From a virus, in the IMG/VR virus record IMGVR_UViG_3300005590_000017, positions 1-43,984 of that record: a stretch of DNA of 43,984 bases; one strand, 5' to 3'. Under the pieces are notes generated by a model. The model was not told the origin of the DNA, did no database searches, and saw only the letters and a list, made by a program, of their open reading frames with translations. Positions within the stretch are counted from its first letter, which is position 1; each line of letters begins with the position of its first letter. Positions 1 through 7,286 of this stretch are shown one piece after another. Both the position numbers and the translations under genes were made by a program.

Positions 1-51
1 ATCAGATTTCTAATCTGAGGGTCACAGGTTCGAGTCCTGTCGGGCGTGCCA
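1..51 (+). tRNA. 3' part of tRNA-Arg(UCU), attL core
   Basis: The sequence folds as the 3' portion of a tRNA. The anticodon stem TCAGA/TCTGA closes a seven-base loop with anticodon TCT. A five-base variable loop follows, then T-stem ACAGG/CCTGT around TTCGAGT, the acceptor strand CGGGCGT, discriminator G and encoded CCA. UCU reads arginine AGA/AGG codons. The 5' half lies outside the window. The same 51 bases recur at the right end, so this is the left attachment site. In a lysogen the phage copy would complete the host tRNA gene. The anticodon arm holds the inverted repeat TCAGATT/AATCTGA around TCT, the usual crossover place for tyrosine integrases that target tRNA genes. Confidence 0.93.
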
Positions 52-317
52 GCCCGGCTGATGGTCACTCGGGCAGCGGATCGGGAGGCGACGAGCCTCC
101 AGCTGGCGGGGAGCCGGTCTCGACCATCGAGACAAGCTCCCTCCCGCCAGGCTCCGCCCTCCTCGTCACCCCGGCGCTGCTCGGCCCGCACCTCTCGGAG
201 GTGCTCGCTGAGCTAGGCCGCGGGCGAAGCGTCCTGCTCGTCGGCAGTTCCCTCGACTCGCGCACCACGCGCGAAGGAACTAGCCATGACGAAAGCGACC
301 GAGAGAGCCAGCGGTAG
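3..317 (+). CDS. int: C-terminal tail of the integrase in the circular (attP) form
   Basis: When the two ends are joined through the shared core, the integrase frame continues here without a stop for 105 codons and ends at TAG 315-317. Codons 52-317 encode an acidic, Gly/Ser/Pro-rich segment, then a hydrophobic-amphipathic stretch (SALLVTPALLGPHLSEVL) and a polar end (ESQR). Third positions are mostly G or C, as in real genes here, which supports coding. There is no good internal start in this frame, so in a lysogen the segment would be untranslated unless ribosomes arrive from upstream. It overlaps the next gene by 32 bases. Whether the tail folds, tags the protein for turnover or controls direction of recombination is unknown. 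Confidence 0.6.
   Translation, partial: QISNLRVTGSSPVGRASPADGHSGSGSGGDEPPAGGEPVSTIETSSLPPGSALLVTPALLGPHLSEVLAELGRGRSVLLVGSSLDSRTTREGTSHDESDRESQR
56..69 (+). repeat. Direct repeat near att core, copy 2
   Basis: GGCTGATGGTCACT starts four bases after the att core and matches perfectly the copy at 43892-43905, on the other side of the core in the circular form. The two copies are read in different codon frames (PADGHS versus WLMVTG), so protein similarity does not explain them. An integrase or excisionase arm site is the likely role (inference). Confidence 0.65.
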
Positions 318-513
318 CTCGCTCTCGACCGAGGGACTCATCCACGCCCTCACGCCCATCTGTGCCCCGAGGGACACAGGGGAGGCGCGACCGATCCTCA
401 TCGCGTTCACCGCCCAGGAGTTCAACCTCCTGAACGAGCTGTGGGGCGAGTTGCACAACGCGCTCGTGGACGAGGCCATCCGTTTCGAGAAGCGCGACCC
501 CGCGCCCTTCTAG
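286..513 (+). CDS. Small early protein, unknown function
   Basis: A 75-residue protein, first gene of the rightward early operon. ATG 286 is preceded by GAAGGAAC, a usable ribosome site. No signal peptide, membrane segment or zinc motif is visible. The middle (AFTAQEFNLLNELWGELHNA) is probably amphipathic helix. Its start lies inside the last codons of the integrase frame of the circular phage, so in that form the two genes would be translationally linked. In the integrated form it is the first phage gene after the tRNA and has no clear promoter of its own. I do not recognise the family. Confidence 0.7.
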   Translation: MTKATERASGSSLSTEGLIHALTPICAPRDTGEARPILIAFTAQEFNLLNELWGELHNALVDEAIRFEKRDPAPF

Positions 514-525
514 GAGGTCGAAGCG

Positions 526-1095
526 ATGGATGCAAAGACACTCGAAGCTCTGGGGCTCTCTTCCGCCGACCTGGAGCAGAAGCTGTTGGACCGACTCGTC
601 GAGGCCGCCATGAACGGCGCGATCTTCGACGAAGAGGGCGAGCCGATCGGGCGCTTGGGGCGCCGGCTCGACGAGGAGATCAAGAAGCGACTCGACGAAG
701 GTATCCAGGCCATCGGCGAGAAGCACGTTCTCCCCAAGGTGGCCGAGATCCTCGAAGGCGTCTGCCTTCAGGCCACGAACGAGTGGGGTGAGGCGAAGGG
801 CAAGCCCATGACCTTCATCCAGTACCTCGTGCAGCGTGCCGAGCGCTACATGCACGAGAAGGTCAACTTCAGTGGCGAGTCCAAAGCTGAGTGCCGCGAC
901 TCCTACTCCTGGAGGGGGGAGCAGACCCGAGTTACCCACCTGATCCACGCGCACCTCAAGTACTCGATCGAGACCGCGCTCAAGACCGCCCTCAAGGACT
1001 TCGACAAGCACGTCGCCGCGGGCCTCGCCGAGACCGTCAAGGCCAAGCTCGAAGAGACGCTCTCGACGCTGAAGAAGCTGGGGGTGAAGGCATGA
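526..1095 (+). CDS. Helical early protein, unknown function
   Basis: A 189-residue, highly charged and mostly helical protein. ATG 526 follows AGGAGG at ideal distance, 12 bases after the previous stop. The N-terminal third (ALGLSSADLEQKLLDRLVEA) and C-terminal third (HVAAGLAETVKAKLEETL) look like amphipathic helices. No enzymatic motif is visible. Its stop overlaps the start of the Rad52-like gene (ATGA), which suggests coupled translation and a possible role in recombination or single-strand DNA handling (inference from position only). Confidence 0.75.
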   Translation: MDAKTLEALGLSSADLEQKLLDRLVEAAMNGAIFDEEGEPIGRLGRRLDEEIKKRLDEGIQAIGEKHVLPKVAEILEGVCLQATNEWGEAKGKPMTFIQYLVQRAERYMHEKVNFSGESKAECRDSYSWRGEQTRVTHLIHAHLKYSIETALKTALKDFDKHVAAGLAETVKAKLEETLSTLKKLGVKA

Positions 1096-2111
1096 AGCTC
1101 ACCTGCAACGGCCACTCCCCCGAGGAGCTGGCGAAGCGCCTCGCCGCCTTCTTCCCCGACGGCGATATCGAGTGGAAGCCCGACCGCTTCATCCCGCTCC
1201 AGGAGAACCGGGGTCGGCACCCAAAGCAGGACGACCCCTGCCGTGCGGTCATGCTGGCCTACGTCACCAACCGCGCCATCCAGGAGCGCCTCGACCAGGT
1301 CGCCGGCCCCGGCAACTGGCAGATTCGATATCGCCGCTGGGGCGACAAGGGCGTCATGGCGCGCCTCGGCCTGCGCTTCGAGCGCGAGGACGGGAGCGAC
1401 TACTGGGCCTGGCGCGAGGACGGGGCCGACGAGACGGCCATCGAGTCCACCAAGGGCGGGATCAGCTCCGCCTCGAAGCGCGTCGGCTCCGCCTGGGGCA
1501 TCGGGCGCTACCTCTACCGGATGCCCGACGCCTTCTGTGAGGCAGTCGCCACCAAGGTCGAGAACTGGCGGATCAAGAGCGGGAGGCTCAAGCGCTGGGG
1601 CGACAAGCCCGCCGTGCCCGTCGCCTTCCTCCCCGAGTTCCAAGGGAAGGACCCCCAGCCCGAGCGACGGCCCGAGCCTCGACGGCAAGAGCCGCAGTCG
1701 CAGCAGACCCAAGCTCCGCAGCAGGCGCAGACCCAGGCGCAGCACGCCGCACCGAACAACGTCGATGACGTCCTGCCGTGGCCGCTGGGCGAAGAGCCCA
1801 AGTGGCTCGACTGGCGCCTGAAGTTCGGCAAGTACGAAGGCGCGACCCATCGCTGGCTCGCGTCCGGGTCCGTCGGCGGCGCGCGGCAGAGCTACATGGA
1901 GTACCTGACCAAGGACGGCCCGCGCCCTCACGAGAACCCCAAGTACGCCGAGAACAACCGGCTCCAGCACGAGCGCTTCCTGACCTGCATCAAGGCCATC
2001 GAAGCGCGCGGCGCCGAGGCCGCGAACGACCAGCGCGACGAGCAGGTCGAGATGTACGGCACGCCAGCCGACGAGCCCGACTACGACCCCATCGACTCTA
2101 CGCCCTTCTGA
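1092..2111 (+). CDS. Rad52/Rad22-family single-strand annealing protein
   Basis: 339 residues. The N-terminal 175 or so match the Rad52/Rad22 annealing fold seen in phages: AYVTNRAIQERLDQVAGPGNW, then EDGADETAIESTKGGIS, then AWGIGRYLY. Such proteins pair complementary single strands during phage recombination. A Gln/Pro/Arg-rich linker (about 187-230) leads to a segment around 240-310 with FGKYEG, resembling the DUF3820 family found in some exonucleases. The extreme C-terminus is acidic and ends DPIDSTPF, much like the tail by which bacterial SSB recruits partners. I chose ATG 1092, overlapping the previous stop, rather than the longer frame from 891, because the family begins here and 891-1091 is covered by the previous gene. 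Confidence 0.88.
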   Translation: MKLTCNGHSPEELAKRLAAFFPDGDIEWKPDRFIPLQENRGRHPKQDDPCRAVMLAYVTNRAIQERLDQVAGPGNWQIRYRRWGDKGVMARLGLRFEREDGSDYWAWREDGADETAIESTKGGISSASKRVGSAWGIGRYLYRMPDAFCEAVATKVENWRIKSGRLKRWGDKPAVPVAFLPEFQGKDPQPERRPEPRRQEPQSQQTQAPQQAQTQAQHAAPNNVDDVLPWPLGEEPKWLDWRLKFGKYEGATHRWLASGSVGGARQSYMEYLTKDGPRPHENPKYAENNRLQHERFLTCIKAIEARGAEAANDQRDEQVEMYGTPADEPDYDPIDSTPF

Positions 2112-2121
2112 GGAGGACCCC

Positions 2122-3129
2122 ATGCAAGAGCAAGCCACCACGCAAGAGGTCTCCCCCGAAGGCGAGGCCCGCGAAATCGACGCCGAGATCATCCGCGCCG
2201 TCCAGTCCTACAGCGTCCAGGACGCCGCGATCGCTGAGCTGCGAGCCGAGTACTCCCTGCTCAAAATCGCCGGACCCGACGACCGCAAGGGATACCTGGC
2301 CGTCTCGGAGGCCCGCAAGCACATGAAGCGCCTGCGCGTCTCCGTGGACAAGACCCGCAAGGCCCTCAACGCCGACGCCCTCAAGTGCCAACGCGCGGTC
2401 AACGACGAGGCGAAGCGCATCGCATCCCTGATCGAGCCCGTGGAATCCGACCTCCAGGCCAAGGAGGACGAATACCAGGCGGCGAAGATGCGCCAGCGCG
2501 AGGAGGAGGAGCGGGCCAAGGCCGCTCGCCTCAAGAAGCGCATGGACCAGCTCGACGCCGTCCGTGCCCACGTCCCCAGCTTCGAGGTCGAGAAGCTCGA
2601 CGACGACGCCTTCGCGGCGCTCCTCGACGAGAAGACTGCCATCTTCGAGGCGGAGCGCGCGCAGGAGGAAGAAGAGCGACGGGCCGCCCTCGCCGAGGAG
2701 AAGCGCCGCGAGGCTGAGCGCCAGGAGCGTGAGGCCCAGGAGGCTGCCGAGCGTGCCCGGGTCGCGGAGGAGCAGCGCCAGGAGCGCGAGCGCCTCGCGG
2801 CCGAGCGGGCTGAGCTGGAGCGCCGGTTCGCCGAGATCGAGGCCGAGCGCGAGAGGCGCGCCACGGCGGAGCGCGAGAAGGCCGAGGCCGAGCGCCAAGA
2901 GCGGGAGGTCGAGGAGGCGAAGCGCCGCAAGGAAGCGGAGGAGCGCCGGCTCGCTGAGCTGGCCCCCCAGCGCGAGAAGGTCGCCGCCTACCTGGAGGCC
3001 GTCCTGCGCGTCGAGGTGCCCGTCTGCGACTACCGCCCCGACGTGATCCTCGCCCGCGCCCGCTTCGTGGAAGAGGTCGAGCGGCTCGCCGAGGCCGACC
3101 CCGAAGCGCAGGAGGTGGGCCGTGGATGA
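2122..3129 (+). CDS. Coiled-coil protein, partner of annealing protein
   Basis: 335 residues. ATG 2122 follows GAGGAGGACCCC. The N-terminal 110 residues (ELRAEYSLLKIAG, then a helix with RVSVDKTRKALNADALK and RIASLIEPVESDLQ) resemble the DUF1351-like phage proteins that commonly stand beside Rad52- or RecT-type annealing genes. Residues of about 110-290 form a very long charged coiled coil rich in Glu, Arg and Ala. A short globular end (EVPVCDYRPDVILARARF) follows. It probably helps the annealing protein or acts in a recombination/replication complex (inference). The Glu/Arg-rich repeats make database hits to unrelated coiled coils likely. Confidence 0.8.
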   Translation: MQEQATTQEVSPEGEAREIDAEIIRAVQSYSVQDAAIAELRAEYSLLKIAGPDDRKGYLAVSEARKHMKRLRVSVDKTRKALNADALKCQRAVNDEAKRIASLIEPVESDLQAKEDEYQAAKMRQREEEERAKAARLKKRMDQLDAVRAHVPSFEVEKLDDDAFAALLDEKTAIFEAERAQEEEERRAALAEEKRREAERQEREAQEAAERARVAEEQRQERERLAAERAELERRFAEIEAERERRATAEREKAEAERQEREVEEAKRRKEAEERRLAELAPQREKVAAYLEAVLRVEVPVCDYRPDVILARARFVEEVERLAEADPEAQEVGRG

Positions 3130-3346
3130 CCTCGACCTAACACGCCTTGAGCAGACGATCGGCTGCGCGATCCGCGACGCGCTGCCCAGCCTCACCAAGC
3201 GCGAGCTGTTCGCTGCGATGGCGATGCAGGGGATGCTGGCGAACTCCTCGCTGAAGCCCAGCCTCCCCTACGCCCGCACGGCACTGACCGCTGCCGACTG
3301 CCTGCTCGCCGCCCTGGCGGAGGAGGGCTCCGATGCCGAAGCCTGA
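3122..3346 (+). CDS. Small conserved phage protein
   Basis: 74 residues from GTG 3122, with GGAGGTGGG just upstream and an 8-base overlap with the preceding gene. The segment LTKRELFAAMAMQGMLAN followed by a short linker and AADCLLAALAEE is a pattern I know from many phage hypothetical proteins ('FAAMAMQG...A..AlaAAD'). These have no assigned function but are typical of early operons of temperate tailed phages. No metal or membrane motif is visible. Confidence 0.75.
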   Translation: MDDLDLTRLEQTIGCAIRDALPSLTKRELFAAMAMQGMLANSSLKPSLPYARTALTAADCLLAALAEEGSDAEA

Positions 3347-3524
3347 CCCCCGCGCCATCGAGCGCGCTGCCGTCTCCGCAGACGCCGCCCAGCTCGAGGC
3401 CCTCGCCGACATCCTCCGCAGCGTCGGCAAGGGCAACTCCGCCGAGCTGCTGGAGCGCATCACCCGCCGGATCCGCAAGCGCGCCGGGCTCCCCGTGCGG
3501 GAGGAGGTGCGTCATGCGGGCTGA
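3333..3524 (+). CDS. Small helical protein, unknown function
   Basis: 63 residues from ATG 3333, overlapping the previous gene by 14 bases. It is Ala/Arg/Glu-rich and predicted to be helical (AQLEALADILRSVGKGNS AELLERITRRIRKR in two adjacent helices). The basic end could contact nucleic acid. I do not recognise a family. The ribosome site of the next gene (GGAGGAGGTG) lies inside its final codons. Confidence 0.6.
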   Translation: MPKPDPRAIERAAVSADAAQLEALADILRSVGKGNSAELLERITRRIRKRAGLPVREEVRHAG

Positions 3525-5217
3525 GGACAGGGAGAAGGTGCGGGAGGCGCTGGAGTGGTGCCTGCACGTCATGGCGGGCGTCGGAAAGTCCGGTGAAGCG
3601 CCGTCCATCGAGGAGGGGCTCGCCGCGCAGAGGGCGGGCCGCGCCGCGCTCGCGCTACTTGGGCCCGGATACGCTGCATTGGCCGGACACAGCGCCACGG
3701 GCTCGGGACCGACTGGCTCCATGGCCTTGCTCTCCGAGGAGGGGGGCGGGCCCGAGCTGCTCGACTTCGAGACCGCCCTTCGTGAGTGGGCTCGCTCTGC
3801 TGGCGACAGGGAAGAAGGGGCGCGCCGCTGGGCCATCCTCGGAGAGGCCCGCCATGTCGCGCAGAAGCACGCGGGCTTCTCTCCCGCCCCGGAGGGCCCC
3901 GAGCCCGAGGGGGACGAAGACGGTCCGATCTGCAAGAAGCACGGCGAACGACTGGGCTGTGCTCGGTGCTCCGAGGAGCGGTTGCGGGATGCCCTGCGCG
4001 CCTCCCCAAGTCTCATGCGAACGAGGATCGGTCCCGGCGAGCCGCCCCCTTCCCCTGAGGGGTGCCCGACGTGCGGGGGGAGCGGGAAGCGCCGGTTCAT
4101 GGCGGAGTCCTGCGACACCAACATCACCAAGGCATACGAGGTGCCCTGCCCCGACTGCTCTGCCCCCGCCGTGGGCGATGACCCCGAGTGCGAGGCGGAG
4201 GATGGCGGCTTCTTCTGCACGCTCAAGGCCGGCCATGCAGGGGAGCACAAAGCGCACGGCACCGGACCGGGTGTGTACCACCGCTGGACCGACGCCCCCG
4301 CCCCCAAGGAAAGCGCGCGTGAATGGGCAGAGCGCCACGGCCACAGGCTCCCGTCCAAGGAGGAGCAACGCATCGCCCTCGATTCGGAGATCGGTCAAGG
4401 TGCCGGCCTCCCCGCCCCCCAGGACCCGTGGGATCTGAAACCGTGCCCGCTCTGCGGAGGCAAGGCCGTCGTCATGGGCGACGACCCCGGCGAACGGCAA
4501 ACGGTCGTGTGCCTCGGATGCGGGATCGGCTTCGACCGCCTCGGAGCGGCGTGCCCTATCGAGAAGCAGGTCGAGCATTGGAACCGCCCCCGCCCCGTGG
4601 AGGGGCCCGACTACGCGCAGCCCGAAGCGGTCCAGGACGCGCTGGAGTGGATCGACGCCCTGAACACGGTCAAGGCGGAACGCGACGCCGCCCGGTGCGG
4701 AGAGAGATCCGCAGACGCCGAAGTCGAGCGGCTCCGCGACAAGCTCCAGCAAGCCGAGGCCGAGCGAGACGCGGCCCGCGCCGAACTCAAAGCCCTCAAG
4801 GCCCGCGAGCGGGAGTGCATCGAAGCCTTCGAGCCGTGGGTCCAGGGCCCCGGCGTCGTCGGCGGGATTCTCCACCTCCAGGAGCAACTCGCCGCCCTGC
4901 GCTCCGCTCCTCCCTCTGAGGAGCAAGAGGCGCTGGCCCGGGAGATCGAGGAAGACTGGGACGGTACGCGCATCGGTGAATGGTCGAACGCCTTTCACCG
5001 ACGCCAACCGGTCACGAATCAGATGTCCGAGCTTGCCGCCCGTGTCCGCGCCCTCCGCCTTGGGGTGACGGAGGAGGAACGGCTCGCGCAGGCGGCAGAC
5101 CGGAAGCAACTGCGCGCTATCGCTGGCTCCTGTTCAGCGATGGGTCTTCAGGCTTCGGCTGACTGGCTCCGCTCCCTGGCCCAGCGCCTCAGCGGAGAGG
5201 AGGCCCCCCGTGGCTAG
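3514..5217 (+). CDS. Multi-zinc-module protein with Lar-like domain and coiled coil
   Basis: 567 residues from ATG 3514, with GGGAGGAGGTG upstream. Several modules are joined. Residues 184-215 have CPTCGGSGKRRF and CPDC, a DnaJ-like zinc ribbon. A Cys/His segment follows (CEAEDGGFFC, HAGEHKAHG). Residues 307-360 (KPCPLCGGK, VVCLGCG, VEHWNRP) match the Lar family of restriction-alleviation proteins, which in the Rac prophage modulate type I restriction. Residues of about 375-440 form a coiled coil, then a helical end that finishes SGEEAPRG. Lar proteins are usually far shorter, so this looks like a fusion of small early modules. A role against host restriction is a family-based inference. Two further four-Cys sites earlier in the protein (KKHGERLGCARC) are less regular. 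Confidence 0.72.
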   Translation: MRAEDREKVREALEWCLHVMAGVGKSGEAPSIEEGLAAQRAGRAALALLGPGYAALAGHSATGSGPTGSMALLSEEGGGPELLDFETALREWARSAGDREEGARRWAILGEARHVAQKHAGFSPAPEGPEPEGDEDGPICKKHGERLGCARCSEERLRDALRASPSLMRTRIGPGEPPPSPEGCPTCGGSGKRRFMAESCDTNITKAYEVPCPDCSAPAVGDDPECEAEDGGFFCTLKAGHAGEHKAHGTGPGVYHRWTDAPAPKESAREWAERHGHRLPSKEEQRIALDSEIGQGAGLPAPQDPWDLKPCPLCGGKAVVMGDDPGERQTVVCLGCGIGFDRLGAACPIEKQVEHWNRPRPVEGPDYAQPEAVQDALEWIDALNTVKAERDAARCGERSADAEVERLRDKLQQAEAERDAARAELKALKARERECIEAFEPWVQGPGVVGGILHLQEQLAALRSAPPSEEQEALAREIEEDWDGTRIGEWSNAFHRRQPVTNQMSELAARVRALRLGVTEEERLAQAADRKQLRAIAGSCSAMGLQASADWLRSLAQRLSGEEAPRG

Positions 5218-5491
5218 CCTCGACTGGGCAGCCATCCAGGACCCGGCGAAGGCTGGGCCGCCCGACCGGCCGGAGGCCACGCACTTCTGCCGCGTCTGCG
5301 TCCAGGAGGTCCGCCAGGACCAGGACGACGACGAGTGCGGGAGCTGCGGGCACCGGCTCACGGAAGGGGGCTACGAGCCCGGCGCGTGCCACATGTGCGG
5401 GGCGCTGCGGCTGACCGCGGACCCCGAATGGTGCGTCGAGCACGGCCCCGACGACATGGCCTGCCCGAGCTGCGTGCGGGAGAACCTCTGA
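5210..5491 (+). CDS. Cysteine-rich zinc-binding protein
   Basis: 93 residues from GTG 5210, overlapping the previous gene by eight bases; GGAGAGGAGG lies upstream. Pairs of cysteines (CRVC, CGSCGH, CHMCG, then C and CPSC) suggest two or three zinc ribbons in a small acidic protein. No catalytic residues are visible. It may bind DNA, RNA or a host protein. I cannot assign a family. Confidence 0.72.
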   Translation: MASLDWAAIQDPAKAGPPDRPEATHFCRVCVQEVRQDQDDDECGSCGHRLTEGGYEPGACHMCGALRLTADPEWCVEHGPDDMACPSCVRENL

Positions 5492-5613
5492 TGGCCGTCC
5501 TCACCTGGAGCGAGTGGCTCTTGCTCATGGTCGCCTGCTGGCTCCTCTCCGGGCCCGTGCAGGTGATCGTCCTGGAGCCGATCATGGAGTGGCTGGGGAG
5601 GCACAAGCGATGA
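5491..5613 (+). CDS. Tiny single-span membrane protein
   Basis: 40 residues. ATG 5491 overlaps the previous TGA (TGATG) and its own stop overlaps the next ATG (ATGA), so it sits fully coupled in the operon. Residues 7-30 are hydrophobic (WLLLMVACWLLSGPVQVIVL), followed by a short end with basic residues. That is a typical one-pass inner-membrane peptide. Function unknown; small early phage membrane peptides often modify the host envelope or block superinfection, but nothing here proves it. Confidence 0.55.
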   Translation: MAVLTWSEWLLLMVACWLLSGPVQVIVLEPIMEWLGRHKR

Positions 5614-6176
5614 GCACCAAGCCCCCGCCGGCCTTCCAGTTCTACCCCGCCGACTGGCTCTCCGACGCCAGGGTGCGCGAGATGACCTTCGAGGAGAAGG
5701 GCGTCTACATCGACCTGCTCTCCCACGCCTGGAAGGAGCGCGGGATCCCCGCCGACCAGAAGCGCCTGGCGAAGCTCCTCGGCCTCTCCCCGGCCAAGCT
5801 CGCGCGCCTGTGGGCGACCGTCGGGCGCTGCTGGGAGGAGCGCGGCGACGTGCTCGTGCAGCCCCGCATGGAGCGCCAGCGCGACGAGCTCGAGCGCCAC
5901 CGCGAGCAGGCCCGCGAGGCCGGCAAGCGGTCAGCGGAGAAGCGACGGAGCGGCAACGGAGGGGCAACGGCCCTCGCCCTCCTCGTTGCCCTGTCCGTTG
6001 GGGGGTCCGTTGACCTCCCGTTGGAACGGAACGGCAACTCTTCTTCTTCGTCTTCATCTTCTTCTTTAACCCCCCCAGCCAGACCAACCAGCAGTCGTAA
6101 CGCAACAGTGGCCCCCCCGCTGCGGGCGGCTGAGCTGGCCTGGTCTGGGGGGAGCGTGGGAGGAGGGATCGGATGA
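5610..6176 (+). CDS. DUF1376 replication-region protein
   Basis: 188 residues from ATG 5610. Residues 9-105 (FYPADWLSDARVREM, EEKGVYIDLLSHAW, LAKLLGLSPAKL) match DUF1376, a winged-helix-like domain common in phage replication-initiation regions and related to DnaD/O-type initiators by position. The rest is low complexity: a basic patch (AEKRRSGNGG), a hydrophobic stretch, nine serines, and a Gly-rich end. The Ser run is encoded by a TCT/TCG/TCA triplet repeat at about 6040-6066, the most AT-rich piece of the early region; poly-Ser tails are usual in this family. With no phage DNA polymerase visible, this protein is a good candidate to recruit the host replisome (inference). Confidence 0.8.
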   Translation: MSTKPPPAFQFYPADWLSDARVREMTFEEKGVYIDLLSHAWKERGIPADQKRLAKLLGLSPAKLARLWATVGRCWEERGDVLVQPRMERQRDELERHREQAREAGKRSAEKRRSGNGGATALALLVALSVGGSVDLPLERNGNSSSSSSSSSLTPPARPTSSRNATVAPPLRAAELAWSGGSVGGGIG

Positions 6177-6673
6177 GCGGTCTCTCGAAGCAGGGGGCCT
6201 ACGACTGGCTCCGGGCCCGCATCCGTCCGCTTGGCCTCGACCACACGGGGCGAGAGTCCGCGTGCCAGGCCGCCCTGAAGCGCTGGAGCCCGGAGGTCTC
6301 GCCGGACGGCTGGCGCCGCTGGGTTGACTCGTGTCTCCAGCGAGCGAAGCACGAGAGCGCCGAGAAGCCGTCGAGCGTGCTCATCGCGGCGCTGCGCGAG
6401 GACCCCGGCGATGCGCTGGAGCCTCCCCCGCCGCCCGCCCATCGCCCAGGGCAACCGCGGGCCGAGGACGACGCACGGCGCGCGCAGGAGCGCGAAGCCG
6501 AGCGCGACCTCCAGCGCCAGCCCAAGCCCCCGCTCTCGCTCGTGCTCCCGCTCTGCCGGGAACGCGGGATCTCGGGGCGGGAAGCCTGGGACCTGATCGA
6601 CGCCGAGTGGAGGCGCCAGGGCTGCCCCTGGTCCGAGGACTTCGACCCCCAGCCCCTCGAGGTGAGCGCATGA
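6173..6673 (+). CDS. Early protein next to DUF1376 gene, unknown function
   Basis: 166 residues from ATG 6173, overlapping the previous stop (ATGA). The N-terminus (GAYDWLRARIRPLGLDH, then ALKRWSPEVSPDGWRRWVDSCL) is helical. A Pro-rich and charged linker (EPPPPPAHRPGQ and an Arg/Glu/Ala run) follows, then a small C-terminal helical domain (LPLCRERGISGREAWDLIDAEW). The two-domain form beside a DUF1376 protein fits a helicase-loader or initiation accessory, but I see no Walker motif and do not recognise the family. Confidence 0.65.
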   Translation: MSGLSKQGAYDWLRARIRPLGLDHTGRESACQAALKRWSPEVSPDGWRRWVDSCLQRAKHESAEKPSSVLIAALREDPGDALEPPPPPAHRPGQPRAEDDARRAQEREAERDLQRQPKPPLSLVLPLCRERGISGREAWDLIDAEWRRQGCPWSEDFDPQPLEVSA

Positions 6674-7077
6674 GCGGCCCCAGCCTCTTCACCCCGCCCA
6701 CCTGCTCGACCTGCGGCTCCCCCTCCGCGCTCCAGGCCGCGGAGTACGTCCAGGGCCAGCGCAATGGGTTCCTCTGGGTCTGCACCCGCTGGCCGAGCTG
6801 CTGCTCCTGGGTCGGCTGCCACCCCGGATCCATGCGGCCCCTCGGCACGCCGGCGGACACCGAGACCCGGCGCCTGCGCTACCGCGTGCACCGCGCCATC
6901 GACCCGCTCTGGCGAGGGGGTCGGCGGCTCAAGAATCTCCGCAAGGCGAGGGACTCGCGACACCGGATCTACCGGCAGCTCGCGCAGCACCTGGGCGTCG
7001 AGGATTTCCATGTCGGCCAGGCCGACGCCGACACCTGCAAGCGGGCGATCGAGTGGGCACGGGAGAGGAGAGCGTGA
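6670..7077 (+). CDS. DUF3268-like zinc-finger phage protein
   Basis: 135 residues from ATG 6670, overlapping the previous stop. CSTCGS near the start and VCTRWPSCCSWVGCHPGS form a zinc site. After it comes PLGTPADTETRRLRYRVHRAIDPLW, the hallmark of the zinc-finger-containing phage family often labelled DUF3268, then a helical end (RHRIYRQLAQHLGV, FHVGQADADTCKRAIEW). Members occur in replication/recombination regions of tailed phages; their biochemical role is not established. I chose 6670 because upstream codons of this frame lie under the previous gene and lack family similarity. Confidence 0.8.
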   Translation: MSGPSLFTPPTCSTCGSPSALQAAEYVQGQRNGFLWVCTRWPSCCSWVGCHPGSMRPLGTPADTETRRLRYRVHRAIDPLWRGGRRLKNLRKARDSRHRIYRQLAQHLGVEDFHVGQADADTCKRAIEWARERRA

Positions 7078-7286
7078 GCCGGGCCAAGCGACCGGCCTGC
7101 GCGCTCTGCGAGCTGTGCGGCGTGCTCTTCGAGGAGCCCCTCGTCCAGACCGTGCGGCTCAGCCTCGGCCCCGTCGGTGAGTTCCAGCGCCGCGCCTGCG
7201 CCGAGTGCACCCGCGAGCTGTTGGGGGCCATCCGTCCCGTGTTCTCGCTGCCCGCCATTCGGAAGGCGGAGGACGTATCCGAGTGA
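7074..7286 (+). CDS. Small cysteine-pair protein
   Basis: 70 residues from GTG 7074, overlapping the previous stop (GTGA) with GGAGAGGAGAGC upstream. A GTG at 7053 would add seven residues but lies under the previous gene. CALCELCG and RACAECTREL provide four cysteines for one zinc ribbon. No other motif. Context: string of small zinc proteins before an HNH nuclease gene. Confidence 0.65.
   Translation: MSRAKRPACALCELCGVLFEEPLVQTVRLSLGPVGEFQRRACAECTRELLGAIRPVFSLPAIRKAEDVSE

Noticed and set aside
1-51. End repeats as the packaging terminal repeats of a T7-type virion
   Set aside because: Fifty-one bases that match a tRNA 3' end exactly to CCA, next to an integrase gene, are an att core. T7-type terminal repeats are usually longer (over 100 bases) and do not match tRNA. 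An assembly overlap of a circular molecule remains possible and would not change the att reading.
61-216. Short frame from ATG 61
   Set aside because: Its translation is Arg/Ser/Pro-rich shadow sequence; the frame continuing the integrase in this stretch has better coding bias.
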